DNA of 64,000 nucleotides from Massilia sp. KIM (GTDB taxonomy: Bacteria > Pseudomonadota > Gammaproteobacteria > Burkholderiales > Burkholderiaceae_D). Both the position numbers and the translations under genes were made by a program. Every line of letters starts with the position of its first letter. The first letter of the stretch is position 1. Below, piece by piece: positions 8,448 to 16,373 of the stretch. The stretch spans positions 2,790,001 to 2,854,000 of the forward strand of contig NZ_MVAD01000001.1 in the NCBI RefSeq assembly GCF_002007115.1, in the 5' to 3' direction. The notes under the pieces were generated by a model. It was given only the letters and a program-made list of their open reading frames with translations, did no database searches and was not told the DNA's origin.

Positions 8448-10241
8448 TTAGAATTCTTCCCACTCGTCGGCGCCGGCCGTCGCCGCAGCTGCGGGCTTCT
8501 TCGGCTTGGCGCTCGATTCGGCGATCTCGTCGTCGCCCTTGGCCGCCGGCTTGGCTTGCGCCTTGGCTGCCGGCTTCTTCAGGGACGGCGGCGTGCTGCG
8601 CTTGGCGGCCGGACGCGGCACCACGGCGGTGCTGACCGGCGCCGCAGGCGCGGCGGCTTCGAACTGGAACTGCTCGCCTTCTTCCAGCTTGAAGATGCTG
8701 ACCACGCGCGCCAGTTCGGCGGCCTGGTCCTGCAGGCTTTGCGCGGCGGCAGCCGCTTCCTCGACCAGCGCGGCGTTCTGCTGGGTCATGCTGTCCATCT
8801 CGATGATCGACATGTTGACCTGCTCGATGCCGGCGCTCTGCTCGGCGCTGGCGTTGGCGATCTCGCTCATGATGTCGGTCACGCGCTTGACGCTCGCCAC
8901 CACTTCGTCCATCGTCACGCCGGCCTGGCCGACCAGCTTGCTGCCGCGCTCGACCTTCTCGACGGAGTCGCCGATCAGGGTCTTGATTTCTTTCGCCGCC
9001 GCTGCCGAACGCTGCGCCAGGTTGCGCACTTCGCTCGCCACCACCGCGAAGCCGCGGCCTTGTTCACCGGCGCGGGCCGCTTCCACCGCGGCGTTCAGCG
9101 CCAGGATGTTGGTCTGGAAGGCGATGCCGTCGATCACGCCGATGATGTCGGAGATCTTGGCGGCCGAGCTGTTGATCTCGCCCATGGTGCCCACCACTTG
9201 CGACACCACGTCGCCGCCCTTGCGGGCCACGTCCGAGGCGGTCGCCGCCAGGGCGTTCGCTTCACGGGCGTTGTCGGCGTTCTGCTTCACGGTCGAGGTC
9301 AGTTCTTCCATCGCCGAGGCGGTCTTCTCCAGCGAGCTGGCCTGCAGTTCGGTACGCGAGGACAGGTCGATGTTGCCGGCCGCGATTTCACGCGAGGCGG
9401 TGCCGATGGTCTCGGTGCCGCGGCGCACCTGTTCGACGATGCCGACCAGGCTGTTGCGCATTTCCTTCATCTCGACCAGCAGGCTGCCGCGGTCAGAATC
9501 CTTGGTGTTGATCGCGATCGACAGGTCGCCGTGGGCGATGCTGCCGGCGATCTTGGCGGTGTAGCCAGGCTCGCCGCCGAGCTGCTTGAGCAGGCTGCGG
9601 GTGATCACCCAGGCGGCTGCGGCGCCCAGCACCACGGCGGCCACCAGCATCAGCAGCATGAAATTACGGGCATTCGCGAAGGCGGACTGGGCGTCGACCG
9701 CGCTCTGCGCGTTCTGCTTCTCTTCCAGGGTCGCCAGCTGGTCCAGGGCCTCGGTCCACTTCTTCTGGACCGGACGCACTTCCTTGATCATCACGCGGGT
9801 CGCGTCCATGGCGTTGTTCGCCAGGTAGAGCTCGGCCGCCTTGGCGATCGCCGGCATGGCAGCCGCTTCCGATTCCTTGATCTGGGCCAGCAGCTTCTTC
9901 TCGGCGTCGCTGGCGTGTTCCGCGAAAATCGCCGACAGCTTGCGCTGGGCTTCGTTGTACTTCTCGGTCTGCTGTTTGAACTTGGCCATTTCCGGTTCCA
10001 TGTCGGCCGGATCGGTCATCAGGGTCAGGACGCGCAGCGACGCGACACGGTCGCTGACGTTGTTACGCATCTCCACCACGAGGGCCGTGGACACGTTGTT
10101 AACGCTAACAACCTGCTCCAGCCGGTCCTGGATCTGCGCCATGCGCACAATGCCCACCACGGTCACGGCCACCAGCAGGACCAGGACCAGTGCAAAACCG
10201 AGGGCCAGCCGGCTGCCGACCTTCATGTTGTTCAAATTCAT
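8448..10241 (-). CDS. Methyl-accepting chemotaxis protein
   Basis: 597-residue class I transmembrane chemoreceptor. A first membrane helix is at about 12-33, then a periplasmic helical region of the 4HB type, a second helix at about 190-213, a HAMP domain, and the cytoplasmic signalling coiled coil. The hairpin tip contains IDGIAFQTNILALNAAVEAA and GRGFAVVASEVRNLAQRS (about 363-412), which binds CheA and CheW. An Ala/Pro/Lys-rich tail ends in DEWEEF, the C-terminal pentapeptide type used to tether CheR. The ligand cannot be told. It stands alone, away from the flagellar genes further right in the window. Confidence 0.95.
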   Translation of the reverse strand: MNLNNMKVGSRLALGFALVLVLLVAVTVVGIVRMAQIQDRLEQVVSVNNVSTALVVEMRNNVSDRVASLRVLTLMTDPADMEPEMAKFKQQTEKYNEAQRKLSAIFAEHASDAEKKLLAQIKESEAAAMPAIAKAAELYLANNAMDATRVMIKEVRPVQKKWTEALDQLATLEEKQNAQSAVDAQSAFANARNFMLLMLVAAVVLGAAAAWVITRSLLKQLGGEPGYTAKIAGSIAHGDLSIAINTKDSDRGSLLVEMKEMRNSLVGIVEQVRRGTETIGTASREIAAGNIDLSSRTELQASSLEKTASAMEELTSTVKQNADNAREANALAATASDVARKGGDVVSQVVGTMGEINSSAAKISDIIGVIDGIAFQTNILALNAAVEAARAGEQGRGFAVVASEVRNLAQRSAAAAKEIKTLIGDSVEKVERGSKLVGQAGVTMDEVVASVKRVTDIMSEIANASAEQSAGIEQVNMSIIEMDSMTQQNAALVEEAAAAAQSLQDQAAELARVVSIFKLEEGEQFQFEAAAPAAPVSTAVVPRPAAKRSTPPSLKKPAAKAQAKPAAKGDDEIAESSAKPKKPAAAATAGADEWEEF

Positions 10242-10540
10242 TTCGCGTGTTTTCCCTGTAACTATTGATCGGATCGCCCGGAGTCGATAGCGCCGTGCGC
10301 GCTCGCGGAGATTGTTGCTTGTTAGTTCCGCATATTTCCGACAGGATAAATCAAATCGATGACCCCAAAGTCAGAAATCGTCCGGCCCATCTAATCTGTT
10401 TCAGCACAACAACAGCGTTGATGTATTGCAAGCTCTGGGAATGACGGCATTATGGGATGATGCTTGCCGAGCGGCAAGCTTTATGGAACATTCTATTTAC
10501 CGATTGTTAACAATCTGTAGCAATTTGCCCACAAGAAATA
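10242..10540. other. Upstream region of the chemoreceptor
   Basis: AT-richer intergenic DNA that must hold the minus-strand promoter of the chemoreceptor. I searched for a sigma28-type TAAA-N15-GCCGATAA and found no convincing match. No gene is seen here. Confidence 0.4.
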
Positions 10541-10569
10541 AAAAAGGCGTGCCTCAGGCACGCCTTTTT
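10541..10569 (-). terminator. Strong rho-independent terminator after dusA
   Basis: Perfect 13-bp inverted repeat AAAAAGGCGTGCC / GGCACGCCTTTTT with a 3-nt loop. The symmetric A and T runs make it functional on both strands. It lies 47 bp beyond the dusA stop codon. Confidence 0.93.
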
Positions 10570-10615
10570 GCTGTTGCACGGTAAAGACATCGTCAATACC
10601 TGCCAGTTCGGTTCC

Positions 10616-11623
10616 TCACGCTGCCATCGGCATCCTTGCGGCCGCTTCCAGCAGCAGGCGCGGGTCGCCCGCGGCCAGCCTCTTGGAATCGGACAGCAGC
10701 TGGCGGAATGCGCGCGCCCCCGGCAAGCCGGTCATCAGGCCCAGCATGTGGCGGGTGATGCTGTTGAGCTTGAGGCCATGGCCGCCGTACAGGCGCAGCT
10801 GCTCCTCGATATAGGGAATCATCGCTTCTAGCACCTCGACCCGCGAGCGCGGGCGCGCGGGGGCGTCGCCGTAGAAGCGCACGTCCCAGTCGGCCATCAG
10901 CCAGGGATTGTGGTAGGCCTCGCGGCCCAGCATCACGCCGTCGACGTGCTCCAGGTGCAGGGCGATCTCCTCGTTCGTCTTGACGCCGCCGTTGATGATG
11001 ATTTCGAGCTCAGGGAACTCGCGCTTGAGCTGGTAGGCGACTTCGTAGCGCAGCGGCGGGATCTCGCGGTTTTCCTTGGGCGACAGGCCCTTGAGCACGG
11101 CGTTGCGCGCATGCACGATGAAGGTGCTGCATCCGGCGTCGGCGATGGTGCCGATGAAGTCGCGCACGAAGCCGTATTCCTCGTTGTAGTCGATGCCGAT
11201 GCGGTGCTTGACGGTGACGTCGACCGAGACCACGTCGCGCATGGCCTTGACGCAGTCGGCCACCAGCTGGGGCTCGAGCATCAGGCAGGCGCCGAAGGCG
11301 CCCTTCTGCACCCGCTCGGAGGGGCAGCCGCAATTCAGGTTGATCTCGTCATAGCCCCACTGCTCGCCCAACCTGGCGCTCTTGGCCAGGTCGGCCGGGT
11401 CGCTGCCGCCCAGTTGCAGGGCGACCGGATGCTCGATCCCGTCGTAGCGCAGGTGGCGCTCGACGTCGCCATAGACCAGTGCCCCGGTGGTCACCATCTC
11501 GGTGTACAGCAGGGTGTGGCGGGTGATGTGGCGGTGGAACACGCGGCAGTGGCGGTCAGTCCAGTCCATCATCGGGGCAACAGACAGTAACCTCTTGTTT
11601 TCTTGAGACTTTTTAACGTTCAT
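10616..11623 (-). CDS. dusA: tRNA-dihydrouridine(20/20a) synthase
   Basis: FMN-dependent enzyme reducing uridines 20/20a in the tRNA D-loop with NADPH. 335 residues. The N-terminal VAPMMDWTDRH signature, EMVTTGALVYGD (DusA subgroup) and the catalytic cysteine in NLNCGCPSERVQ (Cys100) are present. KHRIGID and the later INGGV contact flavin and phosphate. The C-terminal helical domain includes SITRHMLGLMTG. dusA is a known insertion site for genomic islands and prophages, and a broken integrase lies just beyond its 5' end here. A strong terminator follows the gene. Confidence 0.96.
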   Translation of the reverse strand: MNVKKSQENKRLLSVAPMMDWTDRHCRVFHRHITRHTLLYTEMVTTGALVYGDVERHLRYDGIEHPVALQLGGSDPADLAKSARLGEQWGYDEINLNCGCPSERVQKGAFGACLMLEPQLVADCVKAMRDVVSVDVTVKHRIGIDYNEEYGFVRDFIGTIADAGCSTFIVHARNAVLKGLSPKENREIPPLRYEVAYQLKREFPELEIIINGGVKTNEEIALHLEHVDGVMLGREAYHNPWLMADWDVRFYGDAPARPRSRVEVLEAMIPYIEEQLRLYGGHGLKLNSITRHMLGLMTGLPGARAFRQLLSDSKRLAAGDPRLLLEAAARMPMAA

Positions 11624-11721
11624 TCAGGATGTGTCCAGCGATCAGTGCACACGAGGTGCACACAGTACGTTTCAATTCGGTCTATTCCGGGCATCAGATC
11701 AACACACGCGGATTGCACATG

Positions 11722-11925
11722 ATGGCAACACTCACTCGACTTCCAAACGGGAAGCGGCGTGCGCAGGCACGCAAAGGAGGGCTCTACAGGGCGGCTGCAT
11801 GCGCTTTGAAGCGCGACGCAGAGATGTAAGCCAGGAAGAGCGAAGTGGAGGCAATGCACATTATACCGACCGGCTACCAGCCCGTCCCGGATCGGTATAA
11901 AGTTGCCCACCTCAGCGGCGACTAA
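11722..11925 (+). pseudogene. Remnant of a dusA-type tyrosine integrase (N-terminus only)
   Basis: The reading frame begins MATLTRLPNGKRRAQARKGG and continues YRAAACALKRDAEM. A TAA stop at 11827-11829 interrupts it, after which the same frame continues ARKSEVEAMHIIPTGYQP to a second stop at 11923-11925. This pattern fits the N-terminal arm-binding region of phage/island integrases, which commonly start MATxTKLPSGKWRAQVRKxG. The core and catalytic domains are absent. It lies about 100 bp from the 5' end of dusA, the place where dusA-associated islands carry their integrase. No downstream attachment-site copy was identified. Confidence 0.65.
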
Positions 11926-12105
11926 TCAGCCACACCTGAGACCTCGCTGACCTTCAGGCAACCGATCCCTTCTTTTCCGCATCCCCGGGAACGCTGGGCG
12001 ACACCTTCTGCCTTGATGCCGGTGGCGCTCACGCTTGACGCATACCAATCCTGCTCCTACGTTTCCACGCGACCATAACCGTCCCTATCGAACGAGGACA
12101 CGGCT

Positions 12106-12567
12106 ATGTCAGGCTTCCAAGCCCGAGATTCTCGGGGGATGTTCATGATTCCCCAAGCCCCAGAAGGATGCGGTTACTATACCTACGGCACCCCGACAGA
12201 AGGCCGTGCGCAGTACGCCGATCCACGGTTGATCACGCTGCTTCTCGCTGTCGAACGGGCGTGGACAGAAATCGACAAGCGCCGGTTCGGTGTCGGGAAC
12301 ATCAGCAAAGCCGAGGGCGTAGCTTACGGTCATGAGTCGCATAAGAATGGCTTGCAAGTTGATGTCCGCCCGCTGCGCAAGGATGGCCGCAGGGAGCCAG
12401 TTTCGTGTGCTTGGCCCCAGTACGACCGCGAAGGAACGCGGACGCTGGTTGAGTTATTCCGTCGCTTTTCCCCTCGCCCCTTGGTGATCCTATTTAACGA
12501 TCTGCACATCCCCGGCGTAAAGTATTGGGACAAGCATAACGACCATCTCCATATAGCGCTCAAGTGA
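12106..12567 (+). CDS. M74-type (MepA-like) murein endopeptidase, no signal peptide; candidate antibacterial effector
   Basis: 153 residues. The zinc-site pattern of LAS-type murein endopeptidases is visible: GHESHKNGLQVDVRP supplies His79-x6-Asp86, and NDHLHIAL supplies His147-x-His149. RFGVGNISKAEG and the N-terminal GYYTYGTP also fit the penicillin-insensitive endopeptidase (MepA) family, which cuts D-Ala-mDAP cross-links. Unlike cellular MepA it is short and has no signal peptide. That fits either a phage lysin or a cargo effector carried to the periplasm by another machine. The next gene, 10 bp downstream, encodes an exported small protein, the usual arrangement of toxin and periplasmic immunity. 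AGGA lies 8 nt before the ATG. Confidence 0.8.
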   Translation: MSGFQARDSRGMFMIPQAPEGCGYYTYGTPTEGRAQYADPRLITLLLAVERAWTEIDKRRFGVGNISKAEGVAYGHESHKNGLQVDVRPLRKDGRREPVSCAWPQYDREGTRTLVELFRRFSPRPLVILFNDLHIPGVKYWDKHNDHLHIALK

Positions 12568-12577
12568 AGGAGCCACA

Positions 12578-12976
12578 ATGCGACACAATGTGCGACTTCT
12601 GACATCCGCCGCGATCCTTTCCGCGGTCTTCACGCTCACCCAGTCCAATGCGGCTGGACCGCAGGAATGGGACGGTGACTTTCACCCGGCCAAAGTAAGC
12701 TACCTTGCCTACTCTGGCACGCTGAGCGAGAAGCAGCCGCCCAAAATAGGCAAGCAGAAGGTATCCCTAATGATCGAAGGTCAGCTTGCTCGAGACCTGT
12801 TCGCGTCGATAGGTCCAGACGAGAAAGATGCCTGTGGTGAAGGCACAGGACTACGCATCAGACGCCGAGGGGATGTTTCCTGTACGTTCGATAAAGAATC
12901 GAAAGCCTCCCCATACACTTGCTACATTGGTGTTGACCTCAAGACCGGCAGAAGTACGGCTGGATCGATTTGCTAA
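12578..12976 (+). CDS. Exported small protein, candidate immunity to the adjacent endopeptidase
   Basis: 132 residues with a signal peptide (MRHNVRLLTSAAILSAVFTL, cleavage near SNA-AG). The mature region has two to three probable disulfide cysteines (DACGEGTGLRIRRRG, DVSCTFDKES, PYTCYIGVDL and a C-terminal Cys). I recognise no named family. It starts 10 bp after the murein endopeptidase gene with a close GGAG ribosome site, so the two are co-translated. Because the endopeptidase has no export signal while this protein is exported, I infer a periplasmic inhibitor. A lipoprotein box is not evident. The immunity role is inference from context only. Confidence 0.7.
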   Translation: MRHNVRLLTSAAILSAVFTLTQSNAAGPQEWDGDFHPAKVSYLAYSGTLSEKQPPKIGKQKVSLMIEGQLARDLFASIGPDEKDACGEGTGLRIRRRGDVSCTFDKESKASPYTCYIGVDLKTGRSTAGSIC

Positions 12977-13124
12977 TTAGAAGACCCTCGCCAGCGAGTG
13001 CCCAGCGCTCAACACCGGGCTCAGGTGCCTCATCGCTTGGCGCACCGCTTCAATGTCGAGCCTCATGCCGGCCGGAGCAGGCGTTACTCCGGGCCGGCAG
13101 TCTGTCACATGGATCCGAGGGCAA

Positions 13125-13664
13125 TCAGCGCGCGTTCCGGTAGGCCTCCGCCGTCGTCGGCCGCGCCGAATTGTGCTCCTTGAAGATCTTCCAGCCCTCG
13201 GCCGTGCAGCGCCACAGGATCGAGGTGCGCGACACCAGGTACATCGCATCGCCCTGCTTCGGCTTCACCTCGAACACGAACTCCATCACCGAGTGGCTGT
13301 ATCCGGGCCCCGCGGCCACGACGCCGGGCTGTTCGGTGATCTTGTGGTGCACGCTCTCGAATTTGGGGACCAGTCCGTACCACACCTTGCTGTAGTCATC
13401 CGCCGTGTGGCGGACCTTGAGCTCGGGATCGAAGTCGTCGAACAGGTTGAGATCCTTGCTGCCGAAGTCGTAATACTTGCCGAGGTCTTTCCTGAAATTG
13501 AACTCCGGATCGCCGGCGTCACGCTCCCAGCCGATCATCAGCCAGTCGCGATGGAGCTGGGCCACCCCTTCCTTGCCCGAGCTTGCGCAATCGGTGCGAA
13601 GGTCCGCGGCGAACGTCGAGGAGCAGGCAATACCGAGGACCAGTGCGAGTGCATTTTTCAACAT
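13125..13664 (-). CDS. Exported NTF2-like (SnoaL/DUF4440-type) protein
   Basis: 179 residues with a signal peptide (MLKNALALVLGIACSSTFAA). The mature part fits a cone-shaped NTF2/SnoaL fold: an N-terminal helix region, a central DDYSKVWYGLVPKFESVHHK, then beta strands with SHSVMEFVFEVKPKQG, YLVSRTSILWRC and TAEGWKIFKEHNS at the end. Members bind small ligands or act as isomerases. With a signal peptide and no partner, the substrate is unknown. It is a single gene, convergent to the endopeptidase/immunity pair across about 150 bp. Confidence 0.7.
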   Translation of the reverse strand: MLKNALALVLGIACSSTFAADLRTDCASSGKEGVAQLHRDWLMIGWERDAGDPEFNFRKDLGKYYDFGSKDLNLFDDFDPELKVRHTADDYSKVWYGLVPKFESVHHKITEQPGVVAAGPGYSHSVMEFVFEVKPKQGDAMYLVSRTSILWRCTAEGWKIFKEHNSARPTTAEAYRNAR

Positions 13665-13863
13665 GTTTCGACCTCTCTATCTGTGGGTTCAGGGTGGAAG
13701 CGGCATCCGCAAACTCGCTGTCGCTGATTGCCGGATATTCCGCTGCTGTGATGAGAAGTATAGGATTCGCACCTATGGGGCCGGTAACAAGATCGTCGAG
13801 ACTTCTTGCCTAATCCTCTAATACCCACGCGGGCGACGGCGCAGCGCCCCGATCCGGGCGCGT

Positions 13864-13980
13864 GGCGCCGGGGGCAACTGGCCGCCCGCCAGGAAGCAGG
13901 CAGGCGCCGGGGGCAGCCGGCCGCCCGCCTCGGCGCAGGCAGGCGCCGACCGGCACCGACCGGGCAACCTGCGCGTCCAC
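13864..13980. repeat. 39-bp GC-rich tandem repeat, about three copies
   Basis: Units begin GGCGCCGG or GGCGCCGA at 13864, 13903 and 13942 with an exact 39-bp period. The first two are close copies and the third is degenerate. A 13-codon period could be coding, but no frame here has a start or a recognisable product. The repeat lies within the 418-bp gap between two genes, which holds no other supported feature. Confidence 0.6.
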
Positions 13981-14082
13981 GACCCGTCTGGAGAATTGGG
14001 CAAGAGCTCGCGGGGATTACGCGTTTGCCGCCGTGCCGATCGCTCCTACCATGGAAACACACCTATTCCATCGGAGGACATG

Positions 14083-14955
14083 ATGCAGAAATGCTGGTTT
14101 ATCACAGGAGCGAGCCGCGGGCTCGGACTCGACATTGCGAAGGCGGCCTTGCGCGCAGGCGACTGCGTGATGGCGACCGGGCGCGACCCGCAACAGGTGC
14201 TGGCCGCGCTGGGAGGCGACAGCGAATGCCTGATGGTGGCGCGGCTCGACGTCGACCACCCCGAAGACGCGCACGCCGCCGTTGCGATGGCGCTTGAACG
14301 TTTCGGCGGGATCGACGTGCTGGTCAACAATGCCGGCTATGGCCACCTCGGCTTTTTCGAGGAAAGCACGGCGCAGGACATTCGCCATCAATTCGACAGC
14401 AACGTCTTCGGCCTGATGGAAGTCACGCGCGCGGTGCTGCCCTCCATGCGGGCCGCGGGCGCGGGCCATATCCTCAACATGTCCTCGCTCGCCGGGGTGC
14501 GGGGCTCGGCCTTCAGTTCGATCTACTGCGCCAGCAAGTTCGCGGTCGAGGGATTTTCCGAAGCCCTGGCCGAGGAACTCGCGCCCTTCGGCATCCGGGT
14601 GACGATCGTGGAGCCCGGCCCGTTCCGCACCGATTTCCTGTCCGGACGATCGCTGCGGGTGGGCGCTGCCTGCCTGCCCGGCTACGATGCGGCGCGCGAG
14701 CGGCTGCGCGCCTCCTTCGAAGCGCGTAACGGGCGCCAGGCGGGCGACCCGGAGCGGCTGGCACGCGCCCTGCTCACCCTGGTGAACGACCCGCATCCCC
14801 CGCTGCGCTTCCTGGCCGGCAGCGTCGCATCGGATGCGGCGCTCCACAAACTGGAACACATGCGGGGCGAGATCGATCGCTGGCGCGACCTGTCGACCGG
14901 AACGGATGGCGCCTACGCCGACAGCCGCCAATGGCAGGCGCCGGGCCAGTCCTGA
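14083..14955 (+). CDS. SDR family oxidoreductase
   Basis: 290-residue classical short-chain dehydrogenase. The cofactor motif TGASRGLGLDIA lies near the N-terminus, with NNAGYGHLGF (structural Asn-Asn-Ala-Gly) and the catalytic YCASK (Tyr148, Lys152) further on. The EPGPFRTDF segment follows. The extended C-terminal part is typical of the retinol/17-beta-type subgroup of SDRs. The frame is open upstream to 13996. GGAGG at 14073 selects the second of two adjacent ATGs (14083). The substrate is unknown. A monooxygenase-like gene follows 140 bp downstream. Confidence 0.88.
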   Translation: MQKCWFITGASRGLGLDIAKAALRAGDCVMATGRDPQQVLAALGGDSECLMVARLDVDHPEDAHAAVAMALERFGGIDVLVNNAGYGHLGFFEESTAQDIRHQFDSNVFGLMEVTRAVLPSMRAAGAGHILNMSSLAGVRGSAFSSIYCASKFAVEGFSEALAEELAPFGIRVTIVEPGPFRTDFLSGRSLRVGAACLPGYDAARERLRASFEARNGRQAGDPERLARALLTLVNDPHPPLRFLAGSVASDAALHKLEHMRGEIDRWRDLSTGTDGAYADSRQWQAPGQS

Positions 14956-15095
14956 GCGCCCCGGCGCAGCCCGCAGCAAAGCGCCGATAGTGCGCGCAAG
15001 CCGGCGACAGACCGGCCTTGCGCACTGCGTCACCATCGTCTCACCCAGCGGCGAGTGTCCGCGGACCTGTCAATCGCGTCGAAACGGAGAATTCC

Positions 15096-15476
15096 ATGTC
15101 AGAACAAGCAGCGTCTTTTGCTGTCGTCGCCATATTCCATGCCCGCGCCGGGAAGAGCGAGGAACTGGGGCGGCAACTGCTGTCGCTGGTCGCGCCGACC
15201 CGCCAGGAAGAAGGTTCCCGCCTTTACCATATCTGCCGCTCCAGCGCGGACGGCGCCGAGTGGCTGGTGATGGAAAACTGGCGCGACCGGGCCGCCTTCG
15301 ACTTCCACATGGCGACCCCGTATGTCGGCGCCTTCATGCAGCAGGTGCCCCTGCTGTGCGCGCGCGAGCCGGACATACGCTTCCTCGACATCGCATCGCC
15401 GGGCTACCCCGGGCAGGCGCAGGCCCCTGCCCCGGCCTCGTCGCGCAGGGCAGACGGCCATGAAACTCCTGAATGA
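15096..15476 (+). CDS. Antibiotic biosynthesis monooxygenase (ABM) domain protein
   Basis: 126 residues forming a dimeric ferredoxin-like ABM fold. The pattern VVAIFHARAGKSEEL...EEGSRLYHICRS...WLVMENWRDRAAFDFH is diagnostic. Family members include cofactor-free quinol or heme oxygenases, but many are uncharacterised stress proteins. The start at 15096 is preceded by CGGAGA, and the upstream in-frame extension to 15018 shows no conserved sequence. A Pro/Ala-rich C-terminal tail (about residues 107-126) is extra. It overlaps the next small gene by 17 bp. Confidence 0.82.
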   Translation: MSEQAASFAVVAIFHARAGKSEELGRQLLSLVAPTRQEEGSRLYHICRSSADGAEWLVMENWRDRAAFDFHMATPYVGAFMQQVPLLCAREPDIRFLDIASPGYPGQAQAPAPASSRRADGHETPE

Positions 15477-15699
15477 CTATCTGCTGCCGAACGAACGCAC
15501 GGCCCTGATCGAGGCCTTGCGGCGCGATACCGAGAACGAACGCCTCAAGGCCTTGCAGTATCCGCAATGGCGCGACTACCACCTGCAGAACGTGCGCCTG
15601 AACGTGCGCATCCTGGAGGCCTTCGGATACCGCCACGAGACGGTCGGGCTACCGGAGCCGGATCTTTACAGGCGCAGCAGCATCAGCTCTTCGTCGTAA
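15460..15699 (+). CDS. Small hypothetical protein
   Basis: 79 residues starting MKLLNDYLLPNERTALIEAL, rich in charged helices (RRDTENERLKALQYPQWR) with no membrane or signal segment. It begins inside the end of the ABM gene and its last 34 bp overlap the convergent acetyltransferase gene. This is unusual but tolerated for small coupled genes. I know no family. The 3' end (poly-Ser reading) may be only read-through into antisense sequence. Confidence 0.45.
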   Translation: MKLLNDYLLPNERTALIEALRRDTENERLKALQYPQWRDYHLQNVRLNVRILEAFGYRHETVGLPEPDLYRRSSISSSS

Positions 15700-16178
15700 T
15701 ACCTGCCGCCGACCTGCATCGCATCCGGCTCCCGGCCATAGCTGACGAAGCCCATCGAGCGATACAAGGCGCTGGCGCGGGGATTGTCGACATTCACATT
15801 GAGGTGGACCTGCCTGACGCCGATGCCGCGCGCATGCTCGAACAAGGCCTCCAGCATGCGGCGCGCGATGCCGCCGCCACGACGGTCCGGGTGCACGAAC
15901 ACGCCCCAGAGGATCGCCTTGTGGGCCACCTGCACCAGGGCTTCGCGGCGCAGGCCGGCAATGCCGACCAACACCTCGTCCTGGTAGGCGCCGAAGACCA
16001 GCTGGTGCTCCGTCCGCGTGATCCGCGCCCGGATCTGCTCCGGGCTGCGGCTGCTTTCTTCCTCATAGGTGGGATAGATCGCTTCGGGCATGTCCGCGAT
16101 CGAGCGCAGACGCAAGGCCTGGAACGCCTCCCATTCGTCGGCATGGAGAGGGCGAAAACGGATTTCAGGGTTGGACAT
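15666..16178 (-). CDS. GNAT family N-acetyltransferase
   Basis: 170 residues. The acetyl-CoA-binding motif A is seen as VHPDRRGGGIARRML, followed by motif B with LNVNVDNPRASALYRSMGF. The acceptor is unknown; family members acetylate amino acids, peptides, antibiotics or polyamines. The ATG at 16178 is the only sensible start, giving MSNPEIRFRPLHADEW. The gene is divergent from the LysR gene at 16374 with about 195 bp between them, so it could be a target of that regulator. Confidence 0.9.
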   Translation of the reverse strand: MSNPEIRFRPLHADEWEAFQALRLRSIADMPEAIYPTYEEESSRSPEQIRARITRTEHQLVFGAYQDEVLVGIAGLRREALVQVAHKAILWGVFVHPDRRGGGIARRMLEALFEHARGIGVRQVHLNVNVDNPRASALYRSMGFVSYGREPDAMQVGGRYYDEELMLLRL

Positions 16179-16373
16179 ATCGAATCAGGTAGAAAGATGC
16201 ATCGCGCCGGCGCGCCAGAGCGCAATGATACGGCCGGCGGCGTCGCCGCCGCAATGCGTCCAGGCCGGGCATCGCCAGGCCGCAGCGACAAACAGTCCCT
16301 GGATGCCCTCACTATTCCCACATCGGTGATAATCTGCGCGCTTGGTGGCCAAGTCAAACAAGGAGAAGCAACA

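Noticed and set aside
8556..10268. Plus-strand open frame of 570 codons opposite the chemoreceptor
   Set aside because: Antisense shadow. The minus strand holds an unmistakable chemoreceptor with all landmarks.
10242..10400. Possible sigma28 promoter before the chemoreceptor gene
   Set aside because: No TAAA-N15-GCCGATAA match with acceptable spacing on the minus strand.
12977..13249. Minus-strand frame of 90 codons overlapping the NTF2-like gene
   Set aside because: Arg-rich antisense-like translation for most of its length. Its last 30 residues look protein-like, but no family or start could be supported.
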